A stretch of 64,000 nucleotides of DNA from Planctomyces sp. Lineage in GTDB: Bacteria; Planctomycetota; Planctomycetia; Planctomycetales; Planctomycetaceae. Under the pieces are notes generated by a model that worked only from the letters and a program-made list of their open reading frames with translations, made no database searches and was not told the DNA's origin. Position numbers and translations under genes: made by a program. Where the stretch lies: positions 125,895-189,894 of the forward strand of contig JAEUIH010000010.1 in NCBI GenBank assembly GCA_016795105.1, in the 5' to 3' direction. The number at the start of each line of letters is the position of its first letter. The stretch's first letter is position 1. This document shows, one piece after another, positions 9,331 through 17,981 of this stretch.

Positions 9331-10164
9331 ATGAGTGGAACGAAAGACTTTAAAGTAATTCCTGACGACAAAGAGCTGGAAACTCTTCGACGGGAGCTGG
9401 CATTTCATCCCGCAGACGCAGGGAAAGCCAGAACACTGAGCGCATCTAAGATCGAATCTTATAACAATTCCGGCTTCATTCGGCCTGTGACGATCTATTC
9501 TCCTGCGGAAGCTCTTGAGATCCGCAGTTACTTTGATCAGTTGCTTGAGCGTACGATTGCGTCCGGAGGAAACAGTTACTCCATCAGCACCGCTCACATG
9601 AAGCATGCCGGTGTCTACGATATCCTCACCAACCCAAAGATTGTGGACTGCGTTGCCGATCTGCTGGGAGATGATGTTGTTGCATGGGGATCACACTTCT
9701 TCTGCAAGATGCCAGGTGATGGTCGAGCAGTTGCGTGGCATCAGGACGCCAGCTATTGGCCACTATCTCCGTCCTGGGCGGTGACTGTCTGGCTGGCCAT
9801 CGATGATGCAGACCTGGACAATGGCTGCATGAAGTTCATCGCTGGTTCGCATATGTTCGGACATGTCACATATCGCAAGAGCTCCCCCGAAGAACATAAC
9901 GTGCTCGATCAGACCGTTGAAAACGCAGAGTCATTCGGGGAAATTGTTGTTGACGATCTGAAGGCCGGACAGGTTTCGATTCACAATGACCTGCTGCTCC
10001 ACGGTTCGGATCCCAATATGTCCCCAAACCGACGCCGCTGCGGATTGACTCTGCGATATTGCAATGCCAGTGTTCGAGCCGGTATGGGCTGGAATGAAAA
10101 GGGCATTGTTGTTCGGGGAAGCGATCCCGCAGGCCACTGGATGAATCCACCGCGGCCACACTGA
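9331..10164 (+). CDS. Phytanoyl-CoA dioxygenase (PhyH) family protein
   Basis: 277 residues, the usual size of PhyH-family Fe(II)/2-oxoglutarate oxygenases. The first two iron ligands are visible in 'AVAWHQDASYWPLSPSWAV' (H-x-D) and the distal histidine in 'VSIHNDLLLHGSDPNMSPNRRR', whose arginines fit the 2-oxoglutarate carboxylate contact. 'TVWLAIDDADLDNGCMKFI' and 'PGSH'-like 'IAGSHMFGH' are also typical. The protein is soluble with no signal peptide. Substrate cannot be read from the sequence; bacterial relatives hydroxylate small molecules. It sits 62 bases after the DUF1501 gene and 88 bases before the marR-like gene. Confidence 0.88.
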   Translation: MSGTKDFKVIPDDKELETLRRELAFHPADAGKARTLSASKIESYNNSGFIRPVTIYSPAEALEIRSYFDQLLERTIASGGNSYSISTAHMKHAGVYDILTNPKIVDCVADLLGDDVVAWGSHFFCKMPGDGRAVAWHQDASYWPLSPSWAVTVWLAIDDADLDNGCMKFIAGSHMFGHVTYRKSSPEEHNVLDQTVENAESFGEIVVDDLKAGQVSIHNDLLLHGSDPNMSPNRRRCGLTLRYCNASVRAGMGWNEKGIVVRGSDPAGHWMNPPRPH

Positions 10165-10252
10165 TCCGGGGCGACTCGCTGTTGCGGATTCAATTCCTGG
10201 AAAAACAACGATTGTGTCGACAACAGTTGGTTTTACGACTAACGTGTCGGTT

Positions 10253-10747
10253 ATGAGCACAAATACGCCTCGTCCCAATCGCAAAGCGATACGATTTGAC
10301 TCGCTGGAGCAGGAAGTCTTTCTTGGTCTTTGGCGAACATATGACCGTTTGCGAATGCTTGAAGACGAGCTTTTCCACAAATACGAATTGACTCCGCAGC
10401 AGTACAATGCGATGCGAATTCTGCGATCGGAGTATCCTGGAGCATTGCCAACGCTGACATTAGCCAATCGACTTGTTTCGCGTGCACCTGATATCACGAG
10501 GATGCTGGATAAGCTGGAAAAGCGGTCACTGATTGAACGAAATCGAGTACCGGAAAATCGGCGACTCGTGATGGTTCGACTGACCGACAAAGGAACTGCG
10601 TTGCTGGACGAGCTGGCGGATCCACTGCGAGACTGTCATTCTCGTCAACTGGGTCATCTGGGAGCCGCCGAACTTCGCCAGCTGTCTTCCTTGCTGAAAC
10701 AGGCTCGACTGCCGTTTGAAGTCGACGATAGTCACTGGCGTTCCTGA
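10253..10747 (+). CDS. MarR family transcriptional regulator
   Basis: 164 residues from the ATG at 10253; an upstream in-frame GTG at 10214 would add 13 residues. Neither has a strong ribosome-binding site. The winged-helix MarR fold is visible: 'EQEVFLGLWRTYDRLRMLED' (helix 1), 'YELTPQQYNAMRILRSE', the recognition region 'TLANRLVSRAPDITRMLDKL' and the wing 'SLIERNRVPENRRLVMVRLT'. An 8-base palindrome (TGTCGACA, 10215-10222) lies in the leader and could be part of an operator, but this is weak. Neighbouring PhyH or methyltransferase genes may be targets; this is inference only. Confidence 0.88.
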   Translation: MSTNTPRPNRKAIRFDSLEQEVFLGLWRTYDRLRMLEDELFHKYELTPQQYNAMRILRSEYPGALPTLTLANRLVSRAPDITRMLDKLEKRSLIERNRVPENRRLVMVRLTDKGTALLDELADPLRDCHSRQLGHLGAAELRQLSSLLKQARLPFEVDDSHWRS

Positions 10748-10774
10748 ATTTTGTGACCTGCAGAAGACCCGACG

Positions 10775-11977
10775 ATGTCTGTCGACGAAGTAACAATTCT
10801 CCGTACGCTTCAGCAAAGCCCTGAGTTGCTGGAACTCATTTCGGAAATCACCCCAGCCGAACGATTGAACCAGCGGCGGCTGCGAGAACGCTTCCCGGAC
10901 GAACTCGTGCGCGCCGGCCTCGTTCTGTTTGAAGCGAGGCATGCAGCAGCTGGAAAACTACCGGCAGCAGAACGTCTCTGGCTGACACGAACCGGACTGG
11001 AGCAGTCAACAGCATGGGAAGTCGCTCAGCATAAGGCACAGCGTTTTTCTGGTTGTGGAGAGATCTTTGACCTGTGCAGCGGAATCGGAGTTGATGCTCA
11101 TGCACTTGCCAATGTGTCCGAGACAGTTGCGGTCACTGCTGTTGATAGTGACCCCGCGATGAGTTTACGCTGTGAGTGGAATCAGCACGTCTGGAGACCA
11201 AAAGGAAGTCTGACCTGCCGCACAGCGGACGTGCTTGAAGAACCATGGGAACGTGCAATCGTTCATGTCGACCCGGATCGGCGGGCTGGAACTGACCGAC
11301 CGGTAAAGCGTCTGGAACAATATGTCCCGAACCTGGACTGGATGCAGAAGTTGACATCCATTGCGGCCGGAGGTGCGATTAAAGTTGGACCGGCCAGTAA
11401 CTTCCTGCAGAAATTCCCGGGGTGCGAGATTGAATTGATCAGTCTGAACGGTGAATGTCGTGAAGCAACCATTTGGTTCGGTGAATTGGCCGGGCCGTGC
11501 AGTTTCAGAGCCACCGTTTTACCTTCCGGCCAGACAATCAGTGTTGAACCGCTTTCTGTATGGGCAGAGCAGGCTTCGGATTGCGAAGCGTGGATATTCG
11601 ACCCGGATCCGGCTGTTGTACGATCCGGGATGCTCGATGCAGTCGCAGAGCAGTGCGGTCTCAGACGTTTGGACCCGGAAGAGGAGTATCTCACCGGCCG
11701 AAGCTGCAGTTCATCACCGTTTGTTTCGGCATTTCAGATTGAAGCTGTGTTACCGAATCAGGTGAGTGAACTCCGCAAATACCTGCGAGCGGCCCCCTCG
11801 GCATGGTATGAAATCAAATGTCGTCGAATTCCTGTGAAAGCAGACGTCCTTCAGAAGCAGCTTCCGCGAGGCGATGGTGCACCTCGGGTGATCTTCTTCG
11901 CCAGGGTGGGCGGACGAGCGAGAATCGTAGTCGCAGTGAGAGTATCAGCCAGTACGGAAGTCGTATCGGGACCGTGA
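10775..11977 (+). CDS. Class I SAM-dependent methyltransferase with C-terminal THUMP-like domain
   Basis: 400 residues. The SAM-binding motif is 'EIFDLCSGIGVDAHALA' (about residues 96-112), with the acidic end of strand 2 in 'VTAVDSDPAM'. The catalytic-loop region reads 'IVHVDPDRRAGTDRPVK', which resembles the DPPR motif of this subgroup. The C-terminal part, from about 320 to 385 ('LRRLDPEEEYLTGRS', 'AWYEIKCRRIPV'), matches the THUMP-like domain (PF18096) found after such methyltransferases. The substrate is unknown; an RNA base is plausible from the THUMP-like domain. It is 27 bases downstream of the marR-like gene. Confidence 0.8.
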   Translation: MSVDEVTILRTLQQSPELLELISEITPAERLNQRRLRERFPDELVRAGLVLFEARHAAAGKLPAAERLWLTRTGLEQSTAWEVAQHKAQRFSGCGEIFDLCSGIGVDAHALANVSETVAVTAVDSDPAMSLRCEWNQHVWRPKGSLTCRTADVLEEPWERAIVHVDPDRRAGTDRPVKRLEQYVPNLDWMQKLTSIAAGGAIKVGPASNFLQKFPGCEIELISLNGECREATIWFGELAGPCSFRATVLPSGQTISVEPLSVWAEQASDCEAWIFDPDPAVVRSGMLDAVAEQCGLRRLDPEEEYLTGRSCSSSPFVSAFQIEAVLPNQVSELRKYLRAAPSAWYEIKCRRIPVKADVLQKQLPRGDGAPRVIFFARVGGRARIVVAVRVSASTEVVSGP

Positions 11978-12188
11978 CCACGAACTGTCTGGCCTGAAGC
12001 ATCTGCGTCCCGGACGAGTTGAGCGGATTCGATGGAACATTTTTCCGATTGTGGAAAAAGATTCAGCCAGCGACAAGTTGTCTCTAAATCCGTCACGGCA
12101 CGTCAGTGTCAGCATTGTCGTTATTCCCTGTAAAACTCAGCTCAAAACTCTCACGGAGTATAAATGCCCATGCCTTGATCGCTGGTTC

Positions 12189-12204
12189 TGGCACAGCGGA
12201 TGCA
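12189..12204 (+). promoter_or_regulatory. Sigma-54-like -24/-12 element before fliK
   Basis: The sequence TGGCACAGCGGATGCA matches the sigma-54 consensus TGGCAC-N5-TTGCA with a single change (ATGCA instead of TTGCA) and correct GG-to-GC spacing. It lies 63 bases upstream of the fliK start, in a 289-base gap with no other recognised signal. Sigma-54 control of hook genes is common in other bacteria. The match could be chance, and an activator gene is not visible here. Confidence 0.35.
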
Positions 12205-12266
12205 GAGCGAACTCAGCTGGAGAACTGTTTGCCGTGAGGCCAGTATAGAAACGTCGAGAGGGAACG

Positions 12267-13901
12267 ATGACAATAAGCCTGCCATTCTCGTTGCCCATGC
12301 AGAGTGATGCGCCACCAGACTCACTTTCGGGGCAGCAACTTCGTTCCGGAAGCCGTTCTTCGTCATCAAAACAGTCACAGGAAACGAACAACTCCTCGTC
12401 CAATTCCTCACAACAGAGTAAAGATGATGTCGGTGAAGCCAGCTTTGCCGGAGCGTTGGCCGCGGCTCTGTTGACAAATGGAATCGTGAGCAATCAGCCA
12501 GTCGTTCCGACATCCGGAACAGCGACAGGATCAATTGTATCAGAGGAAATGGTGTCTCCCGTCTTACCTTCAGGGACGAGTACAGGCCAGGCGTCGATTG
12601 GCACAACGACCGACCTGCTGTCGGCGACTCCGGTTATTGCGGGCCAGTCATCAGCAGCCCTGTCCGTGGGCGAAGGAGTCCGTTCGGATGTTCTCTCTGG
12701 CGTAATTCCAGGGACATCTGCAGCAGCGACTTCAATTGGTAACTCTGCCGAAACCGAGATGTCACCGTTGCGGATCATGCTGCTTCAGAGACTGCAGCTT
12801 CCGGGTTCGGCGACAGGACAGCTCAATGCAAATGCTCAGCAGATGACTCAGGTTTCGGTCATCTCTGTTGAGAACACCGGGGACGCTGCGAGTATGTCGG
12901 ACATGTTGGCGGATATGCAGGAAATGCTGTCGTCAGCAATGCCACCGGACTTCATTTCTGACAGTGCCATCGTGATGACGGATCCGGACGACGAATCGAT
13001 GCAGATCGCTGAAGAGCTGCTCAGCGTAGGTTCGAACGGGGCTGCCATTACGAATGCAGGCACGATGTCAGCCGTCTTTGACAGCTCTTCCGGCGGACGA
13101 CTCAGCGGTCTTCAGTCCATGCTGAAGAGGCTTTCAGATCGTATGGCTGCGGCCGTCGAATCCGGAGGAGCCGTTCGGGGCAATGAGTTTAAACTGAACG
13201 GCGTCTCACAAAGCTACTCTGAGGGTCTGAATCGTGTGAGTGGAATCATGCCCGGTGGAATGGTCCCTTCAACCACAGATGAAATCACCCTGGAATCGGT
13301 CAGTCCCGTCATGCCTGACTCAGATTCGCTTGATCAGCTGACGAGCGGAACCGGATCGAACGGCTCCACAAATTCAGAAAGTATCACCAGCAGCAGTGCG
13401 ATTGTTGCAGGCTCATCGGCGTCCGCAACCGGAACCTCATTGCTGACAGACACGATTCGGCAGCCATTGAGCACTCAGGTCAGTCAGGCGATTTATCAGC
13501 ACCTCTACCTGAACCGCGAACGCGATAACAGCTCAATGACCGTACGTCTCGACCCGCCGGAACTTGGTGAACTTGTCATTCGCCTGTCTCGAACGGACGA
13601 CGGACTTGCTGTACGAGTCTCCGCTCGTGAGCCAGTTACGATGGATATGCTGCTCGCACGGGGCGAGGAGATTGAATCAAACCTCGCAGACCTTCAGCTG
13701 GATCTCGCCAACATAGAGTTCCTGCCCCCGGAAATGGACAACGGTGGATTTAGTCAGTGGTTTGGACGGAATCAGGATGAACGTCCCGAAGCAAGTTCGC
13801 CAGTTCGTCAGACCCTGCGTCAGACCACACCAAATGCCGTCTCAGACACACCGGTGATTGCCGAAACCCGAACGACAGGCCAACTCAGTTTCGTGGCGTG
13901 A
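12267..13901 (+). CDS. fliK: Flagellar hook-length control protein FliK
   Basis: 544 residues. The first 400 are low-complexity and Ser/Thr/Gly/Ala rich, as expected for the unstructured ruler part of FliK. The C-terminal Flg_hook domain (PF02120) is clear at about residues 410-490: 'SSMTVRLDPPELGELVIRLS', 'GLAVRVSAREPVTMDML' and 'LQLDLANIEFLPPE'. FliK is secreted by the flagellar export gate and switches substrate specificity when the hook reaches length. It is followed by flgD (62 bases) and flgE (69 bases), so the three hook-building genes form one plus-strand operon. The ATG has a GAGAGGGAACG leader. Confidence 0.92.
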   Translation: MTISLPFSLPMQSDAPPDSLSGQQLRSGSRSSSSKQSQETNNSSSNSSQQSKDDVGEASFAGALAAALLTNGIVSNQPVVPTSGTATGSIVSEEMVSPVLPSGTSTGQASIGTTTDLLSATPVIAGQSSAALSVGEGVRSDVLSGVIPGTSAAATSIGNSAETEMSPLRIMLLQRLQLPGSATGQLNANAQQMTQVSVISVENTGDAASMSDMLADMQEMLSSAMPPDFISDSAIVMTDPDDESMQIAEELLSVGSNGAAITNAGTMSAVFDSSSGGRLSGLQSMLKRLSDRMAAAVESGGAVRGNEFKLNGVSQSYSEGLNRVSGIMPGGMVPSTTDEITLESVSPVMPDSDSLDQLTSGTGSNGSTNSESITSSSAIVAGSSASATGTSLLTDTIRQPLSTQVSQAIYQHLYLNRERDNSSMTVRLDPPELGELVIRLSRTDDGLAVRVSAREPVTMDMLLARGEEIESNLADLQLDLANIEFLPPEMDNGGFSQWFGRNQDERPEASSPVRQTLRQTTPNAVSDTPVIAETRTTGQLSFVA

Positions 13902-13963
13902 CGGCCGTTAGATCGAACAAACGTTTGCAAATGTGGATCCGTTAAGAAGGACGATTCAGTAAA

Positions 13964-14371
13964 ATGACTTCCGCAGCCTTCAATGCCGATATCGGCCGAC
14001 AGCAGTTCCTGAATCTGTTTGTAACGCAGTTGCAACACCAGGACCCCATGGAGCCTGTCGGACAACAGGAATTTCTCCAGCAACTGGCGCAGTTCTCTAC
14101 GGTCGAAGGCCTGGAGAATCTCAACGACAAGTTCGATAAGCTGATAGATCTTCAGAAGAACGCCGATGACATATCAACTCTGCAGGCACTGAACAGCGGA
14201 GCGTCATTGCTTGGTAAGACGGTCCGACACGGAACAGACGTAAACGACGTTGGTATTGTTTCTGAAGTTCGAAAGAACGAAGGACAGATTCTGATTCAGG
14301 TGGGCGGACAACTGATACCCATCAGCGACGTTCAAAGTGTTTCGACGACCCCCATCGGCAACGTCGCGTAG
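13964..14371 (+). CDS. flgD: Flagellar basal-body rod modification / hook capping protein FlgD
   Basis: 135 residues, short for FlgD (often about 220); only the conserved N-terminal part and a first beta segment are present. Signature: 'DIGRQQFLNLFVTQLQHQDP' followed by 'MEPVGQQEFLQQLAQFSTVE' and 'LQALNSGASLLGKTVRH', all diagnostic. The C-terminal Ig-like and Tudor-like parts of longer FlgDs are reduced to 'GIVSEVRKNEGQILIQVGG-QLIPISDVQSV'. FlgD caps the growing hook and is required for FlgE polymerisation. Encoded between fliK and flgE. Confidence 0.93.
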   Translation: MTSAAFNADIGRQQFLNLFVTQLQHQDPMEPVGQQEFLQQLAQFSTVEGLENLNDKFDKLIDLQKNADDISTLQALNSGASLLGKTVRHGTDVNDVGIVSEVRKNEGQILIQVGGQLIPISDVQSVSTTPIGNVA

Positions 14372-14440
14372 AAACCAGGACTAACGACGGACATCCCCAC
14401 CGCACTCAAATTCTTAAACAGGATTTAAGGAAACTCATCT

Positions 14441-16117
14441 ATGGCCAATTCGCTGTTGACGGGTATTTCTGGTCTTCGAGGTCATCAGAAGATGCTCGAA
14501 GTGATCGGTAATAACCTTGCAAACCTCAACACGACCGCGTTCAAAGCTTCGCGTACGATCTTCTCTGACCTGATGTATGAGCTGCAGCGCGGTTCAACAT
14601 CGGCAGCCACGGGAATTCTGGGAAGCGTCAATGCACTTCAGATTGGTACTGGTAGTCGTGTTTCGCTGGTTGACATGAATTTTTCGCAGGGCAATCTGGA
14701 GTCAACCGGCCAGGAACTTGACGTTGCAATCGACGGAGGTGGTTTCTTTGTCGCGATGTCCGCAGACAAAACCTACTTTACACGGTCGGGGGCATTTTCG
14801 CTGGACGAAGGTGGTTATCTGGTTGACGCATCGACCGGAAATCTCATTAAACGCTTCGGAACACTTGGAGAGCCGGATGGAGTAAATCCTACGTTTCAGA
14901 CCCCTGGTGACGACAGAATGCTTGTACCAATTGGCACGAGTATCCCCGGAAAGATCTCGACTGAGATTTCAGTCAGCGGGAACTTTGCATCCACATCTAC
15001 TGGCAACGTCAATCAGACTCTCCGAACGTCGATTGCACTTAGAGTTGGTGGCGCTCCTGCAGATGCCAACACTTTGCTGAACGACCTCGATATCAACACT
15101 CTGGACTATGGCACCACGTCGGGAGAAAGAATTGTCTTCGGCGGCAGCCAGTCGAACGGCGCTGCACCTGTGAATACGTCAATGAATGTAGATGGTTCGA
15201 CGACAGTTGGACACCTGCTCACGGCACTAAACGCTGCTTATGCAGACACGACATTCCAAATTGACAGTTCGGGCTATATTACCGCGGTTGCAGACGTTGA
15301 GGGCCCATCTTCACTCGAAGTGACACTGACCGACGGTCCCAGCAACGTTGGTCGATCGACGTTTTCAGATGCTGCCTTTGTGCAAACCGCAGAAGGGAAG
15401 TACGCGGACGTCTTCTATCGGGCGCTGGAAGTCTTTGACGAACGAGGTGTTGGCCACAACCTCAACCTCAAGTTTACGAAGCAGGACGACAACCTCTCGT
15501 GGAACATGGAAGCACTGATTGATCCTGCGGAAGGCATTGTGCTGGACGGCGTTGTAGAAGGAATTCGCTTCAACAATGACGGTTCGTTCCAGCAGGTCAG
15601 CGGCACCGGGCTCGGCGATATTGACATTACCATTCAGTTTAACACTGTACCGTCACCACAAACCATGGCCATGAATTTCGGAAGTCCCGGCTCGTTCGAG
15701 GGACTCACAGAAATCGGATCAAAATCCGCACTCTCTGCGGTCTCAGATGGATATGAACCGGGTGAACTGGCATCCGTTCAGGTTGACTCCGACGGCACCG
15801 TCTTTGGACTCAGCAGTAACGGATTGATGATTCCTCTGGGACAACTGGCCATTGCATCGTTCCGAAACTCCGATGGTTTGATTTCTGTAGGCAACAACTA
15901 CTACGAGGCATCACTCGCAAGTGGTGGTGCAGAAATCGGTTCAGGACTGAGTGGTGACCGTGGAGCGATTCGAGCTGGTCAGCTGGAAGGTTCGAACGTA
16001 GACCTTGCATTGGAATTCACACGACTGATTGTTGCCCAGCGAGGTTTCTCCGCGAATGCTCGAACCATCACAGTGACCGACGAAGTCCTTGAGGAACTGA
16101 CAAATATCATCCGGTAA
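14441..16117 (+). CDS. flgE: Flagellar hook protein FlgE
   Basis: 558 residues, longer than the roughly 400 of enteric FlgE. The N terminus 'SLLTGISGLRGHQKMLEVI' with 'GNNLANLNTTAFKASR' is the rod/hook coiled-coil motif, 'LDVAIDGGGFFVAMS' is the D1 signature, and the C terminus 'SNVDLALEFTRLIVAQRGFSA...NARTITVTDEVLEELTNI' (given in part) is the conserved closing helix. The central 350 residues are the variable surface domains; the extra length sits there. Forms the hook outside the cell. A strong ribosome-binding site (TTTAAGGAAACTC) precedes the ATG. Last gene of the fliK-flgD-flgE operon. Confidence 0.95.
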   Translation: MANSLLTGISGLRGHQKMLEVIGNNLANLNTTAFKASRTIFSDLMYELQRGSTSAATGILGSVNALQIGTGSRVSLVDMNFSQGNLESTGQELDVAIDGGGFFVAMSADKTYFTRSGAFSLDEGGYLVDASTGNLIKRFGTLGEPDGVNPTFQTPGDDRMLVPIGTSIPGKISTEISVSGNFASTSTGNVNQTLRTSIALRVGGAPADANTLLNDLDINTLDYGTTSGERIVFGGSQSNGAAPVNTSMNVDGSTTVGHLLTALNAAYADTTFQIDSSGYITAVADVEGPSSLEVTLTDGPSNVGRSTFSDAAFVQTAEGKYADVFYRALEVFDERGVGHNLNLKFTKQDDNLSWNMEALIDPAEGIVLDGVVEGIRFNNDGSFQQVSGTGLGDIDITIQFNTVPSPQTMAMNFGSPGSFEGLTEIGSKSALSAVSDGYEPGELASVQVDSDGTVFGLSSNGLMIPLGQLAIASFRNSDGLISVGNNYYEASLASGGAEIGSGLSGDRGAIRAGQLEGSNVDLALEFTRLIVAQRGFSANARTITVTDEVLEELTNIIR

Positions 16118-16163
16118 ACGAGGTCCGTAGCCGTCGGTCAGAGCATTAATTAGCGTCAAAAGA

Positions 16164-16994
16164 CTATTGAGCGATGGGCGGACATGCTTGTCCGCCCATT
16201 CCCGCCGCCCCAGGCGGCATAAGAGCGATCGAATACCAGGTGGCCACTTCTTCAGACACAATCTGCAGGAATGCGTCCGGGCTGTTGTGGCCTTCAGACG
16301 GTTTGCCTGTGACTTCTTTATGGAACTGCTTCCGCTTCTTTCGTTCCGTGAGTTTGAGACAGTTCCCGACAACTTCATCGCCACGCGTAATCCAGGTGGC
16401 AGTGGTTACTGCAATCGGAGTGAGCGTCGCTCCGTCTCGCGCAGTCAACTGAAGAGAAATTGACATCGGAGCCCACGGGCGATAGTCAAGAATTCTGACC
16501 TCCAGTACATGATCCACGTTTAACGCGGCTGCACTGTTGGGAGGGCAGAAGATTGACGGAGGCAACTGTGGATCGCTGTCTGACTGAAAGTCCAGAGGCA
16601 TGTTCGGCACAGGCGGAACCGCCGGAAGTGGTTCCGAGACTGGTTCCTGAAAAGAAACCGTCTGAATGATGGCATCGGATCCGGAATTTGCCGACACAGG
16701 TGTCAGTACGAGCGGTCCCGGAATCATCTGAACTCGCACACCTGCCGGAGACAGTTCGAGTTCGCGGGGAAGAATCACAGACAAACGCTCTGCGCCCGAT
16801 AACGCGATTCTCTCGTTCTCAGATTGAATCGAAAGACCAAGGCTTTGTACGACAGCCGCGTGAGATCCCGCAGATGAAAACCGTGACGCAACATAGGGTG
16901 TCCGCGGACCGGGGCCGGTATGCTGACAACCGGCAGCCGCAATCAGGACTGAAAGTGAAGCGGAAAGGCTCCGTCTTTTAGCGACTGTCCACAT
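16164..16994 (-). CDS. Hypothetical lipoprotein of the flagellar locus
   Basis: 276 residues, not recognised as a named family. The N terminus has a short basic segment, a hydrophobic stretch and a lipobox-like 'IAAAGC' at about residues 18-23, followed by a Pro/Gly-rich linker, so it is probably a lipid-anchored periplasmic protein. A Pro-rich linker lies near residues 120-150. The C-terminal third, 'VLEVRILDYRPWAPMSISLQ' and 'WITRGDEVVGNCLKLTERKK', looks like a compact beta domain. It starts 5 bases after the preceding lipoprotein gene on the same strand, so the two are co-transcribed at the tail of the minus-strand flagellar operon. A role in the cell-envelope part of the flagellum is inference. 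Confidence 0.6.
   Translation of the reverse strand: MWTVAKRRSLSASLSVLIAAAGCQHTGPGPRTPYVASRFSSAGSHAAVVQSLGLSIQSENERIALSGAERLSVILPRELELSPAGVRVQMIPGPLVLTPVSANSGSDAIIQTVSFQEPVSEPLPAVPPVPNMPLDFQSDSDPQLPPSIFCPPNSAAALNVDHVLEVRILDYRPWAPMSISLQLTARDGATLTPIAVTTATWITRGDEVVGNCLKLTERKKRKQFHKEVTGKPSEGHNSPDAFLQIVSEEVATWYSIALMPPGAAGMGGQACPPIAQ
16174..16199. terminator. Perfect 11-bp hairpin between convergent flgE and a lipoprotein gene
   Basis: ATGGGCGGACA at 16174-16184 and its exact complement TGTCCGCCCAT at 16189-16199 enclose a four-base loop. It lies 57 bases after the flgE stop and inside the last codons of the convergent minus-strand gene. No T-run follows on either strand, so a classical intrinsic terminator is not certain. 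Position between convergent genes suggests a bidirectional transcript end or mRNA-stabilising hairpin. Confidence 0.4.
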
Positions 16995-16999
16995 ACGAC

Positions 17000-17716
17000 T
17001 TATTCATCTACGCCCGGAAGTGGTGCGATATGATCCTGGTAATCGCCATCTGACGAGTGTCCTGGCATTTCATCTGAAACCGAAGATGAGCCTGCCGTGG
17101 ACTCAGACGAGTCAAGCAGTTCAATCAGCTGATCCAGGGCTTTCATGTCTTCTGCGTGAGTTTTTTCGGCCTTCTCTTCGAGGCGTCGAACTTCAGTACG
17201 CCAGTATTCAACTTCTCGTGACAAACGTCGCACACTCTCTTCCACAGTGAGCATCGTGGCGGCAGAAAGATTGGCATTTTGTTTCAGGGCACTGGATTCT
17301 GTTTCAAGCTGCACAAGACGCTGCTGGAGCAAGCCAACCTGTTGCCGACATTCCTGGAGTCCGGCGTCCGTTGTTTCTGATGGCGTCGTCGGTGTAACCG
17401 TGACTGGTAATTCTGTATGTGGGATTGACTGAGTCGGATTTCCAGCACCTGGAGCCTGATGAGCGTCAGAAGGGGGCACCGGGACAGGAACAGGCGGCAC
17501 CTGATTCGTGTTTGGGTCCTGCCAGGTAGCAGCTGGCGCATGATGAGTGGGCCGATTCCAGCCTGAGGATTCGTTGGGACGTCGAAGGACGTGCCCTCTT
17601 CGGAGTCCTGGCCAGACATCTTCCATCGTCATGCAGCCGGATGTGATGCTGAGACAAAGCATCATGCCAAGCCAGACAGTTAATCTACGAGGACTTTTCA
17701 GGAAACCGGACGCCAT
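17000..17716 (-). CDS. Hypothetical coiled-coil lipoprotein of the flagellar locus
   Basis: 238 residues from the ATG at 17716, chosen because it begins the signal peptide (SPRRLTVWLGMMLCLSITSGC), places the lipobox 'ITSGC' about 27 residues in, and leaves 16 bases after the upstream gene's stop. A Pro-rich linker (about 45-95) is followed by a long predicted coiled coil ('QQVGLLQQRLVQLETESSAL', 'LSREVEYWRTEVRRLEEKAE') and an acidic Ser-rich tail. No family recognised. The architecture suggests a lipid-anchored rod or tether reaching into the periplasm. It lies between the 82-residue gene and the second lipoprotein in what looks like one operon with fliA. Confidence 0.65.
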   Translation of the reverse strand: MASGFLKSPRRLTVWLGMMLCLSITSGCMTMEDVWPGLRRGHVLRRPNESSGWNRPTHHAPAATWQDPNTNQVPPVPVPVPPSDAHQAPGAGNPTQSIPHTELPVTVTPTTPSETTDAGLQECRQQVGLLQQRLVQLETESSALKQNANLSAATMLTVEESVRRLSREVEYWRTEVRRLEEKAEKTHAEDMKALDQLIELLDSSESTAGSSSVSDEMPGHSSDGDYQDHIAPLPGVDE

Positions 17717-17732
17717 TCCATCAACCCTTAAT

Positions 17733-17981
17733 TCAGTCGTCGTAACGACATTCCAGTATGGTGACTTCACCACAAGCGCAATGAACGTGAATCTCAGTCA
17801 CTTCACCAGTAACCGGATCTGTTTCCAATGTAACCTTTGCAGCCTGGCCAGAACTACAGCTTGCCTGGGAGTCGAGTCGAACGGGCGCATCACTGACTCT
17901 GACCTGTTGCCGGGTCAGGATTCGTCCGCGAGGTATAAAGCCGGTATTCACGGGCACATCTCCTGTGTTACTGTTCACCAT
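17733..17981 (-). CDS. Small hypothetical protein overlapping the end of fliA
   Basis: 82 residues from the ATG at 17981; a GTG at 17993 would add four. Either start lies inside the last codons of fliA, so translation is probably coupled. The protein is soluble, with a Cys-containing C-terminal half ('ASCSSGQ' and 'HVHCACGEVTILECRYDD'), which could bind a metal ion, but there is no recognised domain. Context suggests a flagellar-locus accessory gene. Confidence 0.5.
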   Translation of the reverse strand: MVNSNTGDVPVNTGFIPRGRILTRQQVRVSDAPVRLDSQASCSSGQAAKVTLETDPVTGEVTEIHVHCACGEVTILECRYDD

